Positions 17,300 to 25,723 of a DNA stretch of 64,000 nucleotides are shown piece after piece (position 1 is the first letter of the stretch; each line of letters begins with the position of its first letter). The stretch spans positions 310,001 to 374,000 of the forward strand of contig NZ_NQKW01000001.1 of NCBI RefSeq assembly GCF_002252625.1, in the 5' to 3' direction. Made by a program: the position numbers and the translations under genes. The stretch is from Synechococcus sp. 1G10. GTDB lineage: Bacteria; Cyanobacteriota; Cyanobacteriia; PCC-6307; Cyanobiaceae. The notes below the pieces were generated by a model. It was not told the DNA's origin. It did no database searches and worked only from the letters and a program-made list of their open reading frames with translations.

Positions 17300-18016
17300 A
17301 TGGCTGTTGTCACCCTCTCCGAGATGATGGAGGCTGGGGCCCACTTCGGGCACCAGACGCGTCGCTGGAATCCCAAGATGTCGCGCTACATCTACTGCGC
17401 ACGCAACGGGGTTCATATCATCGATCTAGTGCAGACCGCAGTCTGCATGAACAACGCCTATAAGTGGACTCGCAATGCCTCCCGCAGTGGCAAGCGTTTC
17501 CTCTTCGTTGGCACCAAGAAACAGGCTTCCGAGGTGATCGCCATCGAGGCCACCCGCTGCGGCGCCGCCTATGTGAACCAGCGCTGGCTGGGGGGCATGC
17601 TCACCAACTGGAGCACGATGCGTGCGCGCATCGACCGCCTCAAGGATCTCGAGCGGATGGAGAGCTCCGGCGCCATCGCCATGCGACCCAAGAAGGAAGC
17701 AGCTGTACTGCGTCGGGAACTGGAGCGTCTGCAGAAGTACCTCGGCGGCCTTAAGTCGATGCGCCGTCTGCCCGATGTGGTGGTTCTGGTCGACCAGCGC
17801 CGGGAGAACAACGCCGTGCTGGAGTGCCGCAAGCTCGACATCCCCCTGGTGTCGATGCTCGACACCAACTGCGACCCTGACCTGGCCGACGTGCCCATCC
17901 CCTGCAACGACGACGCGGTTCGCTCCGTGCAGCTGGTGCTTGGCAGGCTCGCCGACGCGATCAACGAAGGTCGCCACGGCAGTCAGGAGCAACGCGCCGA
18001 AGACGACGAGGCCTGA
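17300..18016 (+). CDS. rpsB: 30S ribosomal protein S2
   Basis: A 238-residue S2 protein starting [19 protein letters not shown], followed by [36 protein letters not shown] and [14 protein letters not shown], all characteristic. It is co-directional with tsf, the usual pair. The 140 nt leader (17160-17299) is AT-richer than its surroundings and contains CCTTAATAAA at 17181-17190, a possible promoter -10 region, and a pyrimidine-rich CTCCTTTTTC segment; an autoregulatory S2 leader is known in other bacteria but is not proven here. Confidence 0.97.
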   Translation: MAVVTLSEMMEAGAHFGHQTRRWNPKMSRYIYCARNGVHIIDLVQTAVCMNNAYKWTRNASRSGKRFLFVGTKKQASEVIAIEATRCGAAYVNQRWLGGMLTNWSTMRARIDRLKDLERMESSGAIAMRPKKEAAVLRRELERLQKYLGGLKSMRRLPDVVVLVDQRRENNAVLECRKLDIPLVSMLDTNCDPDLADVPIPCNDDAVRSVQLVLGRLADAINEGRHGSQEQRAEDDEA

Positions 18017-18033
18017 AGCCAGTCGACACCATG

Positions 18034-18055
18034 AACTCAGGCCCTGGCCTGAGTT
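18034..18055 (+). promoter_or_regulatory. Perfect 10-bp hairpin after rpsB
   Basis: AACTCAGGCC (18034-18043) and GGCCTGAGTT (18046-18055) are exact complements separated by CT, so a stem of about 9 bp with a tetraloop can form 17 nt after the rpsB stop. It ends TTTGTCC, which is a weak T-tract. It could be an attenuator or 3'-end processing site between rpsB and tsf. Confidence 0.6.
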
Positions 18056-18061
18056 TGTCCT

Positions 18062-18086
18062 GGGGTTCCAAGCTGTCTGGAACCCC
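18062..18086 (+). promoter_or_regulatory. Perfect 9-bp hairpin before tsf
   Basis: GGGGTTCCA (18062-18070) and TGGAACCCC (18078-18086) are exact complements with a 7-nt loop. No T-run follows. It is the second of two back-to-back stem-loops in the 111 nt rpsB-tsf spacer and sits 41 nt before the tsf ATG. Confidence 0.6.
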
Positions 18087-18127
18087 TGAATCACTCCCCC
18101 CAACCCTTCCCCTCCCTAACTCCTCCC

Positions 18128-18790
18128 ATGGCTGAGATCTCAGCGAAGCTCGTCAAGGAACTGCGCGAGAAAACAGGCGCCGGCATGATGGATTGCAAAA
18201 AGGCGCTCGGTGAATCCGCCGGCGACATGGGCAAGGCCGCCGAGTGGCTGCGCCAGAAGGGCATTGCCACCGCCGAGAAGAAAGCCGGCCGCACGGCTGC
18301 TGAAGGCGCCATCGGCAGTTACATCCACACCGGTGCACGGGTTGGTGTGCTGGTCGAAGTGAACTGCGAAACCGACTTCGTCGCCCGCGGTGAGATCTTC
18401 CAGGAGCTGTTGCGCAATGTGGCTATGCAGATAGCAGCCTGCCCCAACGTCGAATATGTCAGCACCGAGGAGATTCCCGCCTCGATCGCCGATCGCGAGA
18501 AGCAGATCGAGATGGGTCGTGACGACCTGGCTGGCAAACCCGACAAGATGAAGGAGAAGATCGTCGAGGGGCGCATCGGCAAACGCCTCAAGGAACTCGC
18601 CCTGCTGGAGCAGCCCTTCATCAAGGACAGCTCGATCACCGTGGCTGAACTGGTCAAGCAGGTGGCCGGCAAGATCGGCGAGAACATTCAGGTGCGTCGC
18701 TTCACCCGATACACCCTCGGTGAGGGCATTGAGGTGGAGCAGGCCGACTTCGCCGCCGAGGTGGCCGCCATCACCGGCAAGGCGGCCTGA
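18128..18790 (+). CDS. tsf: Translation elongation factor Ts
   Basis: A 220-residue EF-Ts, the guanine nucleotide exchange factor for EF-Tu. The N-terminal UBA-like domain [20 protein letters not shown] is diagnostic, followed by [25 protein letters not shown] and the C-terminal [21 protein letters not shown]. Length is typical for the compact cyanobacterial form. Start ATG 18128. It follows rpsB after a spacer containing two hairpins. Confidence 0.97.
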   Translation: MAEISAKLVKELREKTGAGMMDCKKALGESAGDMGKAAEWLRQKGIATAEKKAGRTAAEGAIGSYIHTGARVGVLVEVNCETDFVARGEIFQELLRNVAMQIAACPNVEYVSTEEIPASIADREKQIEMGRDDLAGKPDKMKEKIVEGRIGKRLKELALLEQPFIKDSSITVAELVKQVAGKIGENIQVRRFTRYTLGEGIEVEQADFAAEVAAITGKAA

Positions 18791-18838
18791 GCTGAGCGCG
18801 CCCCTGGCGTCCCCCTTCCGTCCCCCCGCCTCAGCCGA

Positions 18839-20203
18839 TTGGAGACCAGCGCCAGCGCGTTGTCAGAAGCCCACGGGCACCTGGAGCGGATCCGCCGGCG
18901 TCTGGGGGAGGGTCATCGGGATCTGTATCACGACCTGGCCCTCTACCTGCAGGTGTTGCGCGACGGTCTGCTGGAGGCCGTGCAGCAGGCCGTCTTCCAT
19001 GTGGCCACCCAGGTGGTACCTGAGCGCTATCAGCAACTGAACGATCGCCAGCGCCAGGAGTTGCCCAGGCGTCTCGAGCAACTGGTGCAGCGTTGCGGCT
19101 GCCTGCTGACCCTTGAGCAGCTGCTGGTCCTGGCGCGCCAGGTCCAGAATGAACAGAGGCGCCAGGGGCTGCAGCAGCAACGGCAGTTGGCCCGGGCCCT
19201 GGCGCAGATGTCCGGCGGAGCTGACGAGGGCGACTCAGAGGATGACTGGGACGAGCGTGAGGAAGCCGAGGGCTCGATCCGGCTGGATCTGAACCTGCCC
19301 CTCTCCGCCGAGCTGTTCTCCGGTGGCATCCCTGCCCTGGCCGGCCTCACCAGGCTGGTGGCCCCTTCGGCGGAGTGGGTGGCCGAAGAAGGGCGCGGCG
19401 ACGAAGACGGCCATGACGATGACTACGACGTTGTGGAGGAAGGCGACGAAGCAGGAGAGGGAGAGGACGAAGACCTGGACCTGGACCTGGACCTGGACCT
19501 GGAGGAGTCGGCCCTGAAGGGATTGGGGGAAGTGGATGGATTGGAAGGTTTGGAGAACCTCGAGGCCGGGGACGTTGTTGCCGCCGAAGCGGAGCCCGAC
19601 GATCCCACTGACATCCTGCGGGCCCTGCTGGTGATGGCCGTACCCCCCGAACGCCGCTCCCAGGTTCAGGATCCTGATCACCAGCGTCCCGGCACCTCAA
19701 CAAGACCACTGCCGCAGAGGTCGGATGAAGCCGATGGGGATCAGGGCCTGGTGCCCCAGCAGCCGGTGGAGCTGCTGGAGTGGTGGAAGGCGCTGGACCA
19801 GGCGCTGCAGCGGCGTCTGCGCAACCTCTCCCACGCCATCAATCTGGATCTGATCAAGCTGGGACTCACCCGCAGCCTGCTGCCACTGAACCTGCTCGAT
19901 GCCGTGCTGCAGGGAGACCTGGAAGCTCTGCCCGCCCCGGCCAACCTGCTGAAGATTCAATTGCCCTTCAGCAGCCCTGACATGCCGATCCAGGTGCAGG
20001 CCCTGGGGGTGCTGCTGCGCACCAGCGACCTCGAGTACGAACAGCCCCGTCTGCGCACCTGCCGCAAGCGCCTCGAGCAGCGCCGCGCCAGCGTGCGCAA
20101 AATGGCTCAGCAGTATCGCCACTGGCAGCGGCGGGCCCGGGCACTGGAAGCGGAACAACAGTGGATGCAGGACAGTCAATCCACCCCCGAGAGCCCAGCC
20201 TGA
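18839..20203 (+). CDS. Hypothetical protein with long acidic insert
   Basis: A 454-residue soluble protein I do not recognise. Residues 1-125 are helical and Gln/Arg/Leu-rich (HLERIRRRLGEGHRDLYHDLALYLQ). Residues about 127-250 are very acidic and include a run of five Asp-Leu dipeptides from residue 212 encoded by a tandem hexanucleotide. The C-terminal part (about 310-454) is helical again and contains LDQALQRRLRNLSHAINLDLIKLGL and a basic coiled coil. The two conserved-looking ends and the variable acidic centre suggest a scaffold or adaptor. The start is TTG 18839 or TTG 18860. Its 3' end overlaps recG by 43 nt, so the genes may be coupled. Confidence 0.8.
   Translation: METSASALSEAHGHLERIRRRLGEGHRDLYHDLALYLQVLRDGLLEAVQQAVFHVATQVVPERYQQLNDRQRQELPRRLEQLVQRCGCLLTLEQLLVLARQVQNEQRRQGLQQQRQLARALAQMSGGADEGDSEDDWDEREEAEGSIRLDLNLPLSAELFSGGIPALAGLTRLVAPSAEWVAEEGRGDEDGHDDDYDVVEEGDEAGEGEDEDLDLDLDLDLEESALKGLGEVDGLEGLENLEAGDVVAAEAEPDDPTDILRALLVMAVPPERRSQVQDPDHQRPGTSTRPLPQRSDEADGDQGLVPQQPVELLEWWKALDQALQRRLRNLSHAINLDLIKLGLTRSLLPLNLLDAVLQGDLEALPAPANLLKIQLPFSSPDMPIQVQALGVLLRTSDLEYEQPRLRTCRKRLEQRRASVRKMAQQYRHWQRRARALEAEQQWMQDSQSTPESPA
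19472..19501 (+). repeat. Tandem hexanucleotide repeat (5 x GACCTG) inside the acidic gene
   Basis: Five perfect copies of GACCTG run from 19472 to 19501, encoding alternating Asp-Leu in the acidic insert. Such in-frame hexamers expand and contract by slipped-strand mispairing without frameshift. Confidence 0.9.
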
Positions 20204-22689
20204 ACCATGGAGGCTGGATCACCACCCTGCAGCAGGCGTTGCAGCTGGAGGTGGAGCGTGGGTTCGAGAACCTGCAGGGCCGCCGAGAACGGTTCAGCCT
20301 CTTTCTGGAGCGCCAGTGCCGCCAGCCACCGGAGGAGCTGATCCGCCGGGTGCCGGAGGCGGCGCCAGCCCTGATCGCCCTGGCGGAGCTCTTCGCCTCC
20401 TACGACACGTTGCCGCTGGCCCAGCGCCAGTCATTGCTGAGGCGATGCCGGGAGCGCCTGCACAGCCTGCGCCAGAGCCTGGATCCCCCCCGGCCGCCCG
20501 GCCCTCCGCGCCTGAAACTGGCCCCCCAGGAGCCGGCCTCCAGCAACGGTGGCTCGGGAGCCCACAGAACGGCCAGCCCCATCCAACCCGACACTCCCCT
20601 GGCCGAGGTGCCGGGAATCGGGCCGAAAACCGCCACGCGGCTGGCGGGGCTGGGGTTGCTGCTGGCTTGCGACCTGCTGCGTCACTATCCGCGTGACTAC
20701 CTCGATTACGCCAACCTGGTGCGCATCAGCGAGCTGGTGCCTGGCAGCACAGCCACGATCGTGGCCACGGTTCAGCGCTCCCATGCCTTCGCCAGCCCGC
20801 GCAACCCCCGGCTGGTGATCCTGGAGCTGCAGCTCCGCGACATCACCGGGCGGCTGCGATTGAGCAAGTTCTTCGCCGGCAAACGCTTCAGCTCACCGGG
20901 CTGGCTCAAAGCCCAGCAACGCCAGTTCCCGCAGGGCTGCAGCGTGGCCGCCAGTGGCCTGGTGCGCCAGACCCCCTACGGCCCCACCCTGCAGGATCCC
21001 CTGCTGGAGGTGCTCGACTCCCCCGGAACCCCGGTGCGCTCGCGTCAGATCGGACGGCTGGTGCCGGTCTATGCCCTCACCGAAGGTCTCGGCGCCGAAC
21101 GCCTGCGCCAGGCCATCCAGACCGTGCTGAGCGCCGCAGCTCACTGGAGCGATCCCCTGCCGGCAGCCCTGCGGCGGCAGGAGGGCCTGCTGGATCGATC
21201 CGCCGCCTGGCGAGGGCTGCACGATCCCGCCGATCACGACGACCTCAGGGCCAGCCGCCACCGGCTGGTCTTCGATGAATTCCTGCTGCTCCAGCTCAGC
21301 CTGCTGCAGCGGCGAGGGCAGCTGGCGAGGCGGCCGGCACGGCCCCTGCGACTGCCGAAGGGGCAGAACAACCTGATGGCCTCCTTTCTGGAGTTGCTGC
21401 CCTTCCAGCTCACCGAGGCCCAGCGGCGGGTGCTGGCCGACATTCAGGCCGATCTGGAGCAGGAGCAGCCGATGGCCCGCCTGCTGCAGGGAGATGTGGG
21501 CAGTGGCAAGACCGTGGTGGCGATCGCAGCCCTGCTGGTGGCCATCGAAGCCGGTTGCCAGGGGGCCCTGATGGCCCCCACAGAGGTGCTGGCCGAGCAG
21601 CATGCCCGCAAACTGGGGGAGTGGCTGAGCCAGCTGCACGTGAGCACGGCCCTGCTGACGGGATCCACCCCGGCGGGGCGGCGGCGCCAGCTGCTCCAGG
21701 ACCTGGCCAACGGCCAGCTGCAGCTGCTGGTGGGCACCCATGCCCTGCTGGAGGATCCGGTGACCTTCGCCCGCCTGGGGCTGGTGGTGGTGGATGAGCA
21801 GCACCGCTTCGGAGTGCGCCAGCGTGACCGACTGATGGGCAAGGGCCTGCAGCCCCACCTGCTGACCATGACCGCCACCCCGATTCCGCGCACCCTGGCC
21901 CTCTCGGTGCACGGCGATCTGGAGGTGAGTCAGATCGACGGCCTGCCACCTGGGCGCACCCCCATCCGCACCCGACTGCTGCGCGGCGGCCAGCGCCAGG
22001 AGGCCTACGAGCTGATCCGCGAGGAGGTGGCCCGGGGCCAGCGGGCCTATGTGGTGCTCCCCCTGGTGGAGGAGTCGGAGAACCTTGACCTGCGCTCGGC
22101 GGTGGCCGTCCACCAGCAACTGCAGGAGGAGGTGTTCCCGGACCTGCGCGTGGGCCTGCTGCACGGGCGGATGCCTAGCCCCCGCAAACAGGAGGCGATC
22201 AACGCCTTCGCCAGCGGCAGCTGTGATGTGCTGGTGTCCACCACGGTGGTGGAGGTGGGCGTCGACGTGCCGGAGGCCAGCGTGATGGTGATCGAGCACG
22301 CCGAGCGTTTCGGGCTGGCGCAGCTGCATCAGCTGCGGGGCCGGGTGGGGCGTGGGGCAGCGGCCTCCCATTGTCTGCTGATCAACGATGGCAGGGCCGG
22401 GCAGGCCCAGCAGCGGCTGGAGCTGCTGGTGCGCTCCAGCGATGGCTTCGAGATCGCCGAGATGGATCTGCAGCTGCGGGGGCCAGGGCAGGTGCTGGGA
22501 ACCCGCCAGTCGGGCCTGCCCGACCTGGCCCTGGCCAGCCTCAGCGACGATGGGGAGGTGCTGGAGCATGCCAGGGCTCTGGCAAGGCGGCTGCTGGAGC
22601 ACGACCCCGAGCTGGAGAGCCATCCAGGCCTGCGCCAGGCGCTGCTCGAGCAGCGGCAGCGGCAGGTGGATGCCGGCAGCTTGAATTGA
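20161..22689 (+). CDS. recG: ATP-dependent DNA helicase RecG
   Basis: An 842-residue RecG, which remodels stalled forks and branched DNA. It has an N-terminal extension (about 1-140) as in other cyanobacterial RecGs, then the wedge domain with VPGIGPKTATRLAGLGL and HYPRDYLDY. The helicase core has Walker A LLQGDVGSGKTVVAIAAL, DEQHRFGVRQR (DExH box), TMTATPIPRTLALS, VSTTVVEVGVDVPEA and QLRGRVGRG. The start is the GTG at 20161 overlapping the previous gene; no in-frame ATG is available before the conserved part. Confidence 0.95.
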   Translation: MDAGQSIHPREPSLNHGGWITTLQQALQLEVERGFENLQGRRERFSLFLERQCRQPPEELIRRVPEAAPALIALAELFASYDTLPLAQRQSLLRRCRERLHSLRQSLDPPRPPGPPRLKLAPQEPASSNGGSGAHRTASPIQPDTPLAEVPGIGPKTATRLAGLGLLLACDLLRHYPRDYLDYANLVRISELVPGSTATIVATVQRSHAFASPRNPRLVILELQLRDITGRLRLSKFFAGKRFSSPGWLKAQQRQFPQGCSVAASGLVRQTPYGPTLQDPLLEVLDSPGTPVRSRQIGRLVPVYALTEGLGAERLRQAIQTVLSAAAHWSDPLPAALRRQEGLLDRSAAWRGLHDPADHDDLRASRHRLVFDEFLLLQLSLLQRRGQLARRPARPLRLPKGQNNLMASFLELLPFQLTEAQRRVLADIQADLEQEQPMARLLQGDVGSGKTVVAIAALLVAIEAGCQGALMAPTEVLAEQHARKLGEWLSQLHVSTALLTGSTPAGRRRQLLQDLANGQLQLLVGTHALLEDPVTFARLGLVVVDEQHRFGVRQRDRLMGKGLQPHLLTMTATPIPRTLALSVHGDLEVSQIDGLPPGRTPIRTRLLRGGQRQEAYELIREEVARGQRAYVVLPLVEESENLDLRSAVAVHQQLQEEVFPDLRVGLLHGRMPSPRKQEAINAFASGSCDVLVSTTVVEVGVDVPEASVMVIEHAERFGLAQLHQLRGRVGRGAAASHCLLINDGRAGQAQQRLELLVRSSDGFEIAEMDLQLRGPGQVLGTRQSGLPDLALASLSDDGEVLEHARALARRLLEHDPELESHPGLRQALLEQRQRQVDAGSLN

Positions 22690-22709
22690 GTCCTCTGCCA
22701 TCCCCGCGC

Positions 22710-23456
22710 GTGAGCCCCAGCCTGCCCAGGCCCTGGAGCCCGATTCCCATCCAGGACACAGCCGAACCGCTGATTCCCCTGCCGAGGCAGTTGCTGCGCC
22801 TTGAGCCCCACCCCTACACGTCGCTGGGAGCGCCCTACGGCGACGGCTGCAGCCCCTTCCAGCTGCGCAGCGGTGTGGTGGAACGCCTGCTGGTGGCCCA
22901 GGGCGAGCTGAAGCGCCGGCACGGCGATTGGTGCCTGGCGATCTTCGATGGCTGGAGGCCCGTGCGGGTGCAGCAGTTCATGGTGGAGCACACGATCGCC
23001 AGCGAATGCCGCCGGCTGGGAGTGGACCCCCGGCAGAGCGGGCCCGAGCTGGAGGCGGTGACGGCGGAGGTGGGCCGCTTCTGGGCCGCCCCCAGCCCTG
23101 ATCCGGCTACGCCACCGCCCCACAGCACCGGCGGGGCGGTGGATCTCACCCTGGCCACTACAAGCGGAGAACCGCTCGATCTGGGCGGGGAGATCGATGC
23201 GATCGGAGCTGTCTCGGAGCCCGATCACTACGACCCGGCGCGGCGATCGCAACGCCTGGATGACAGCTGTGGGGCAAGGGAGCTCGAGCTGGAGTGGCAC
23301 CAGCGCCGCGGCCTGCTGGGCGAGGTGATGGCGGCAGCCGGATTTGCCCAGCACCCCAACGAGTGGTGGCACTTCAGCCACGGCGACCAGCTCTGGGCCT
23401 GGCGGCAGGGAGCTGCGGCTGCTATCTACGGGGGCTGGGATCCAGGCAGGGGCTGA
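22710..23456 (+). CDS. D-alanyl-D-alanine dipeptidase (VanX/DdpX type)
   Basis: A 248-residue M15-family zinc peptidase. Key motifs are IFDGWRPVRVQQ (Arg of the transition-state site), HSTGGAVDLTL (zinc His and Asp) and NEWWHFSHGD (catalytic Glu and zinc His). It hydrolyses D-Ala-D-Ala in wall recycling or nutrition. No signal peptide is evident. Start GTG 22710, 20 nt after recG. The 3' end overlaps the convergent small secreted protein by 31 nt. The vancomycin-resistance function of VanX is not implied. Confidence 0.9.
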   Translation: MSPSLPRPWSPIPIQDTAEPLIPLPRQLLRLEPHPYTSLGAPYGDGCSPFQLRSGVVERLLVAQGELKRRHGDWCLAIFDGWRPVRVQQFMVEHTIASECRRLGVDPRQSGPELEAVTAEVGRFWAAPSPDPATPPPHSTGGAVDLTLATTSGEPLDLGGEIDAIGAVSEPDHYDPARRSQRLDDSCGARELELEWHQRRGLLGEVMAAAGFAQHPNEWWHFSHGDQLWAWRQGAAAAIYGGWDPGRG

Positions 23457-23803
23457 CGCTGCAGTTCCCGCCAGATGCGATCGGCTTCCTCCCTGCTGAT
23501 CCGGTTCTCGTTGGCGCAGCGCTTCAAGCTGGCCTCCCCCAGCTCCAGCTGCATCTGACGCAGGCGTTGCAGCACCTGCGGGGGTTGATCCGCAAATAGC
23601 AGCAGCTGGCTCTGGTAAGCCTTGAGCAGTTGCTCCGACCGGCAGGTGTCGCCGTCGGGCTTGTAGATCTTGACCGGAGTTTTCGGAGGCGGCGCCATCG
23701 TGCGGGCCCGAAGTGGGGACCCCAAGGGGCTGAGCGCCACCAGGGCCAGGCTGGCGGAACCCAGCAGCAGGCTGGCAAGACAGGACCGCACACGAGCCGT
23801 CAT
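23426..23803 (-). CDS. Small secreted protein with signal peptide, hypothetical
   Basis: A 125-residue protein with a clear N-terminal signal (MTARVRSCLASLLLGSASLALVAL) and a likely cleavage near residues 33-36 (LRARTM). The mature part is helical, Gln-rich and has two cysteines (TCRSEQ and KRCANEN) that could form a disulfide in the periplasm. The start ATG overlaps the sir stop by one base (TGATG). I do not recognise a family; its place right after sir on the same strand suggests co-transcription. Confidence 0.8.
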   Translation of the reverse strand: MTARVRSCLASLLLGSASLALVALSPLGSPLRARTMAPPPKTPVKIYKPDGDTCRSEQLLKAYQSQLLLFADQPPQVLQRLRQMQLELGEASLKRCANENRISREEADRIWRELQRQPLPGSQPP

Positions 23804-25635
23804 CAGCTCTCGGAAGGGAGCAGCGCCTGAATTCGTTCGGCGCCAAGGCTGGAGACGAACTGGCCGAAGCTCTGACGCCCGCCTTTGCTCTTCCAGCTCA
23901 GCAGAAGCGGCTCGAGGGTGGTCTCAAGATCCACCAGGGGCATGCGCTCCAGGTACGGAGCCGCCAGCTGGGTGAGGTTGGGGGTGCCGCCCAGCCAGAG
24001 CTGATACTGCTCCACGCCGCTGCCCACCAATCCAACTTCGGCCATGTAGGGCCTGGCGCAGCCATTCGGGCAACCAGTCATCCGCACCAGCAGCGGCCGC
24101 TCGATGCCGAGCCGTTCCAGCAGGGCCTCCAGGCGCTCAAGCACCGCCGGCAGGATTCGCTCCGATTCGGTGATCGCCAGGCCGCAGGTAGGCAGGGCCG
24201 GGCAGGCGATGGCATGGCGCGCCAGCAACGACGGTGCTTCCGGCGTCTCGAAACCGAGGGCCGCGAGGGCCTGCTTCACGCTGCTGCGCTGGGAGGTCCC
24301 GATCGAGCAGAGCAGCAGGTCCTGGTTGGGGGTGAGCCGCACCTCCAGCTGATAGGTCTCGACCAGGCGGCGCAGGCCGCGCTTGCGCTCACCCTCGAGC
24401 CGGCCACAGAGCAAGGGCAGCCCCACGAACCAGAGCCCACGGTACTGGCGATGCCAACCCAGATAGTCGTCCAGACGAGACTTCGGTTCTGCCCGCATGG
24501 GCTTGATCGGCGCTTCCAGGTAACGGCCGAGCTCCTGGCGGAACCAGTCGACCCCGCGGTCATGGATCAGGTATTTCATGCGGGCGTGGCGCCGCTGCTC
24601 CCTGTCGCCGTGATCGCGCTGGAGGGCCACGATGGCCTGCACCAGATCGAGCACATGCTCAGCCTGCACGTAGCCGAGGGGGTCGGCGGTGCGGGCGAAG
24701 GTTTCGTCCTTGTTGTGCGTGCGGCCCATGCCGCCGCCCACATAGACGTTGCAGCCACGCAGACGGCCGGAGGGGTCGGTGAAGGCCACCAAGCCGATGT
24801 CCTGGGTGAGCAGATCAACCGAGTTGTCGCCCGGCACGGTGACGGCCACCTTGAACTTGCGGGGGAGATAGGTGCCTCCGTAGAGCGGCTCGTTGGGGTC
24901 ACCGCTGAATCCAGCCCCCTGCAGCTGCCGCTGACGCACGCGCTTAACGGCCGCGGCCGGCTTGAAGCGATAGCTGTGGTCGCCATCCACCCAGAGATCC
25001 AGATACGACCCCTCAGCCGCCAGCGGAGCGATCAGGTCGGCGATTTCGTCGGCCAGACGCCTGGCGGCGGGATAGCCACCCTTCTCGAAAGGAGCTGCCG
25101 GGGCCATCACGTTGCGGTTGATGTCACCGCAGGCAGCGAGGGTCGAGCCCATCGAGCGCACGATCGTGCCGATCACCTCACGGATGTCGGCCTTGGCGAT
25201 GCCATGCATCTGGAAGGCCTGGCGGGTGGTGAGGCGCAGGGTGCCATTGCCGAGGCGGTCGGAGAGATCGTCCATGGCCAGGTAAAGGGGCACCGGAATG
25301 CGGCCAGCCGGGCTGCGCAGGCGCAGCATCATCTGCCAGTCCTTCTCCTGGCCCTTCTGGCGGTTGTCGCGGTTGTCCTGCTGGTAGCTGCCATGGAACT
25401 TGAGGATCTGAACGGCCCCATCGGTGAAGAAGGGCTTGTCGTTCTCCAGTTCGGTGGACAGGGGCTCCTTGAGATAGTCGCTGGCCGCCTTCAGCCGCTC
25501 GAACTTGCTGGGGGGCTTGATTGCGCTGCCGTTGGCGGGCGGAGAGGATCGAGAGGCTGCATCCACAGCGTCGGTTTCAAGCGTGGTGCTGCCGGATCCC
25601 GACGACTTGACTTGACGGTCGGGGGTGAGAGTCAC
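23803..25635 (-). CDS. sir: Ferredoxin-sulfite reductase
   Basis: A 610-residue siroheme/4Fe-4S enzyme that reduces sulfite to sulfide with ferredoxin. The cluster cysteines are visible in ACPALPTCGLA (C-x5-C) and TGCPNGCARPYMAE (C-x3-C). Siroheme-binding arginines appear in the N-terminal RLTTRQAFQMHG and DINRNVMAPAAP. Start GTG 25635 gives MTLTPDRQ; the open frame extends to 26157 but that overlaps glyS and is antisense. It is divergent from glyS with an 88 nt spacer and followed by the small secreted protein. Confidence 0.96.
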   Translation of the reverse strand: MTLTPDRQVKSSGSGSTTLETDAVDAASRSSPPANGSAIKPPSKFERLKAASDYLKEPLSTELENDKPFFTDGAVQILKFHGSYQQDNRDNRQKGQEKDWQMMLRLRSPAGRIPVPLYLAMDDLSDRLGNGTLRLTTRQAFQMHGIAKADIREVIGTIVRSMGSTLAACGDINRNVMAPAAPFEKGGYPAARRLADEIADLIAPLAAEGSYLDLWVDGDHSYRFKPAAAVKRVRQRQLQGAGFSGDPNEPLYGGTYLPRKFKVAVTVPGDNSVDLLTQDIGLVAFTDPSGRLRGCNVYVGGGMGRTHNKDETFARTADPLGYVQAEHVLDLVQAIVALQRDHGDREQRRHARMKYLIHDRGVDWFRQELGRYLEAPIKPMRAEPKSRLDDYLGWHRQYRGLWFVGLPLLCGRLEGERKRGLRRLVETYQLEVRLTPNQDLLLCSIGTSQRSSVKQALAALGFETPEAPSLLARHAIACPALPTCGLAITESERILPAVLERLEALLERLGIERPLLVRMTGCPNGCARPYMAEVGLVGSGVEQYQLWLGGTPNLTQLAAPYLERMPLVDLETTLEPLLLSWKSKGGRQSFGQFVSSLGAERIQALLPSES

Positions 25636-25723
25636 AGCAGAGGCACCAGCGTCACTCGAAGGTAGCGAAGCAGGGTGAGGCTGACGGGCTTTCAATACAG
25701 TCACAGGCTGCTGAGCTGTGCGA

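Noticed and set aside
20893-22701. 602-codon minus-strand open frame opposite recG
   Set aside because: Composition is His/Gln/Leu-rich antisense of a clear RecG coding sequence; no family motif.
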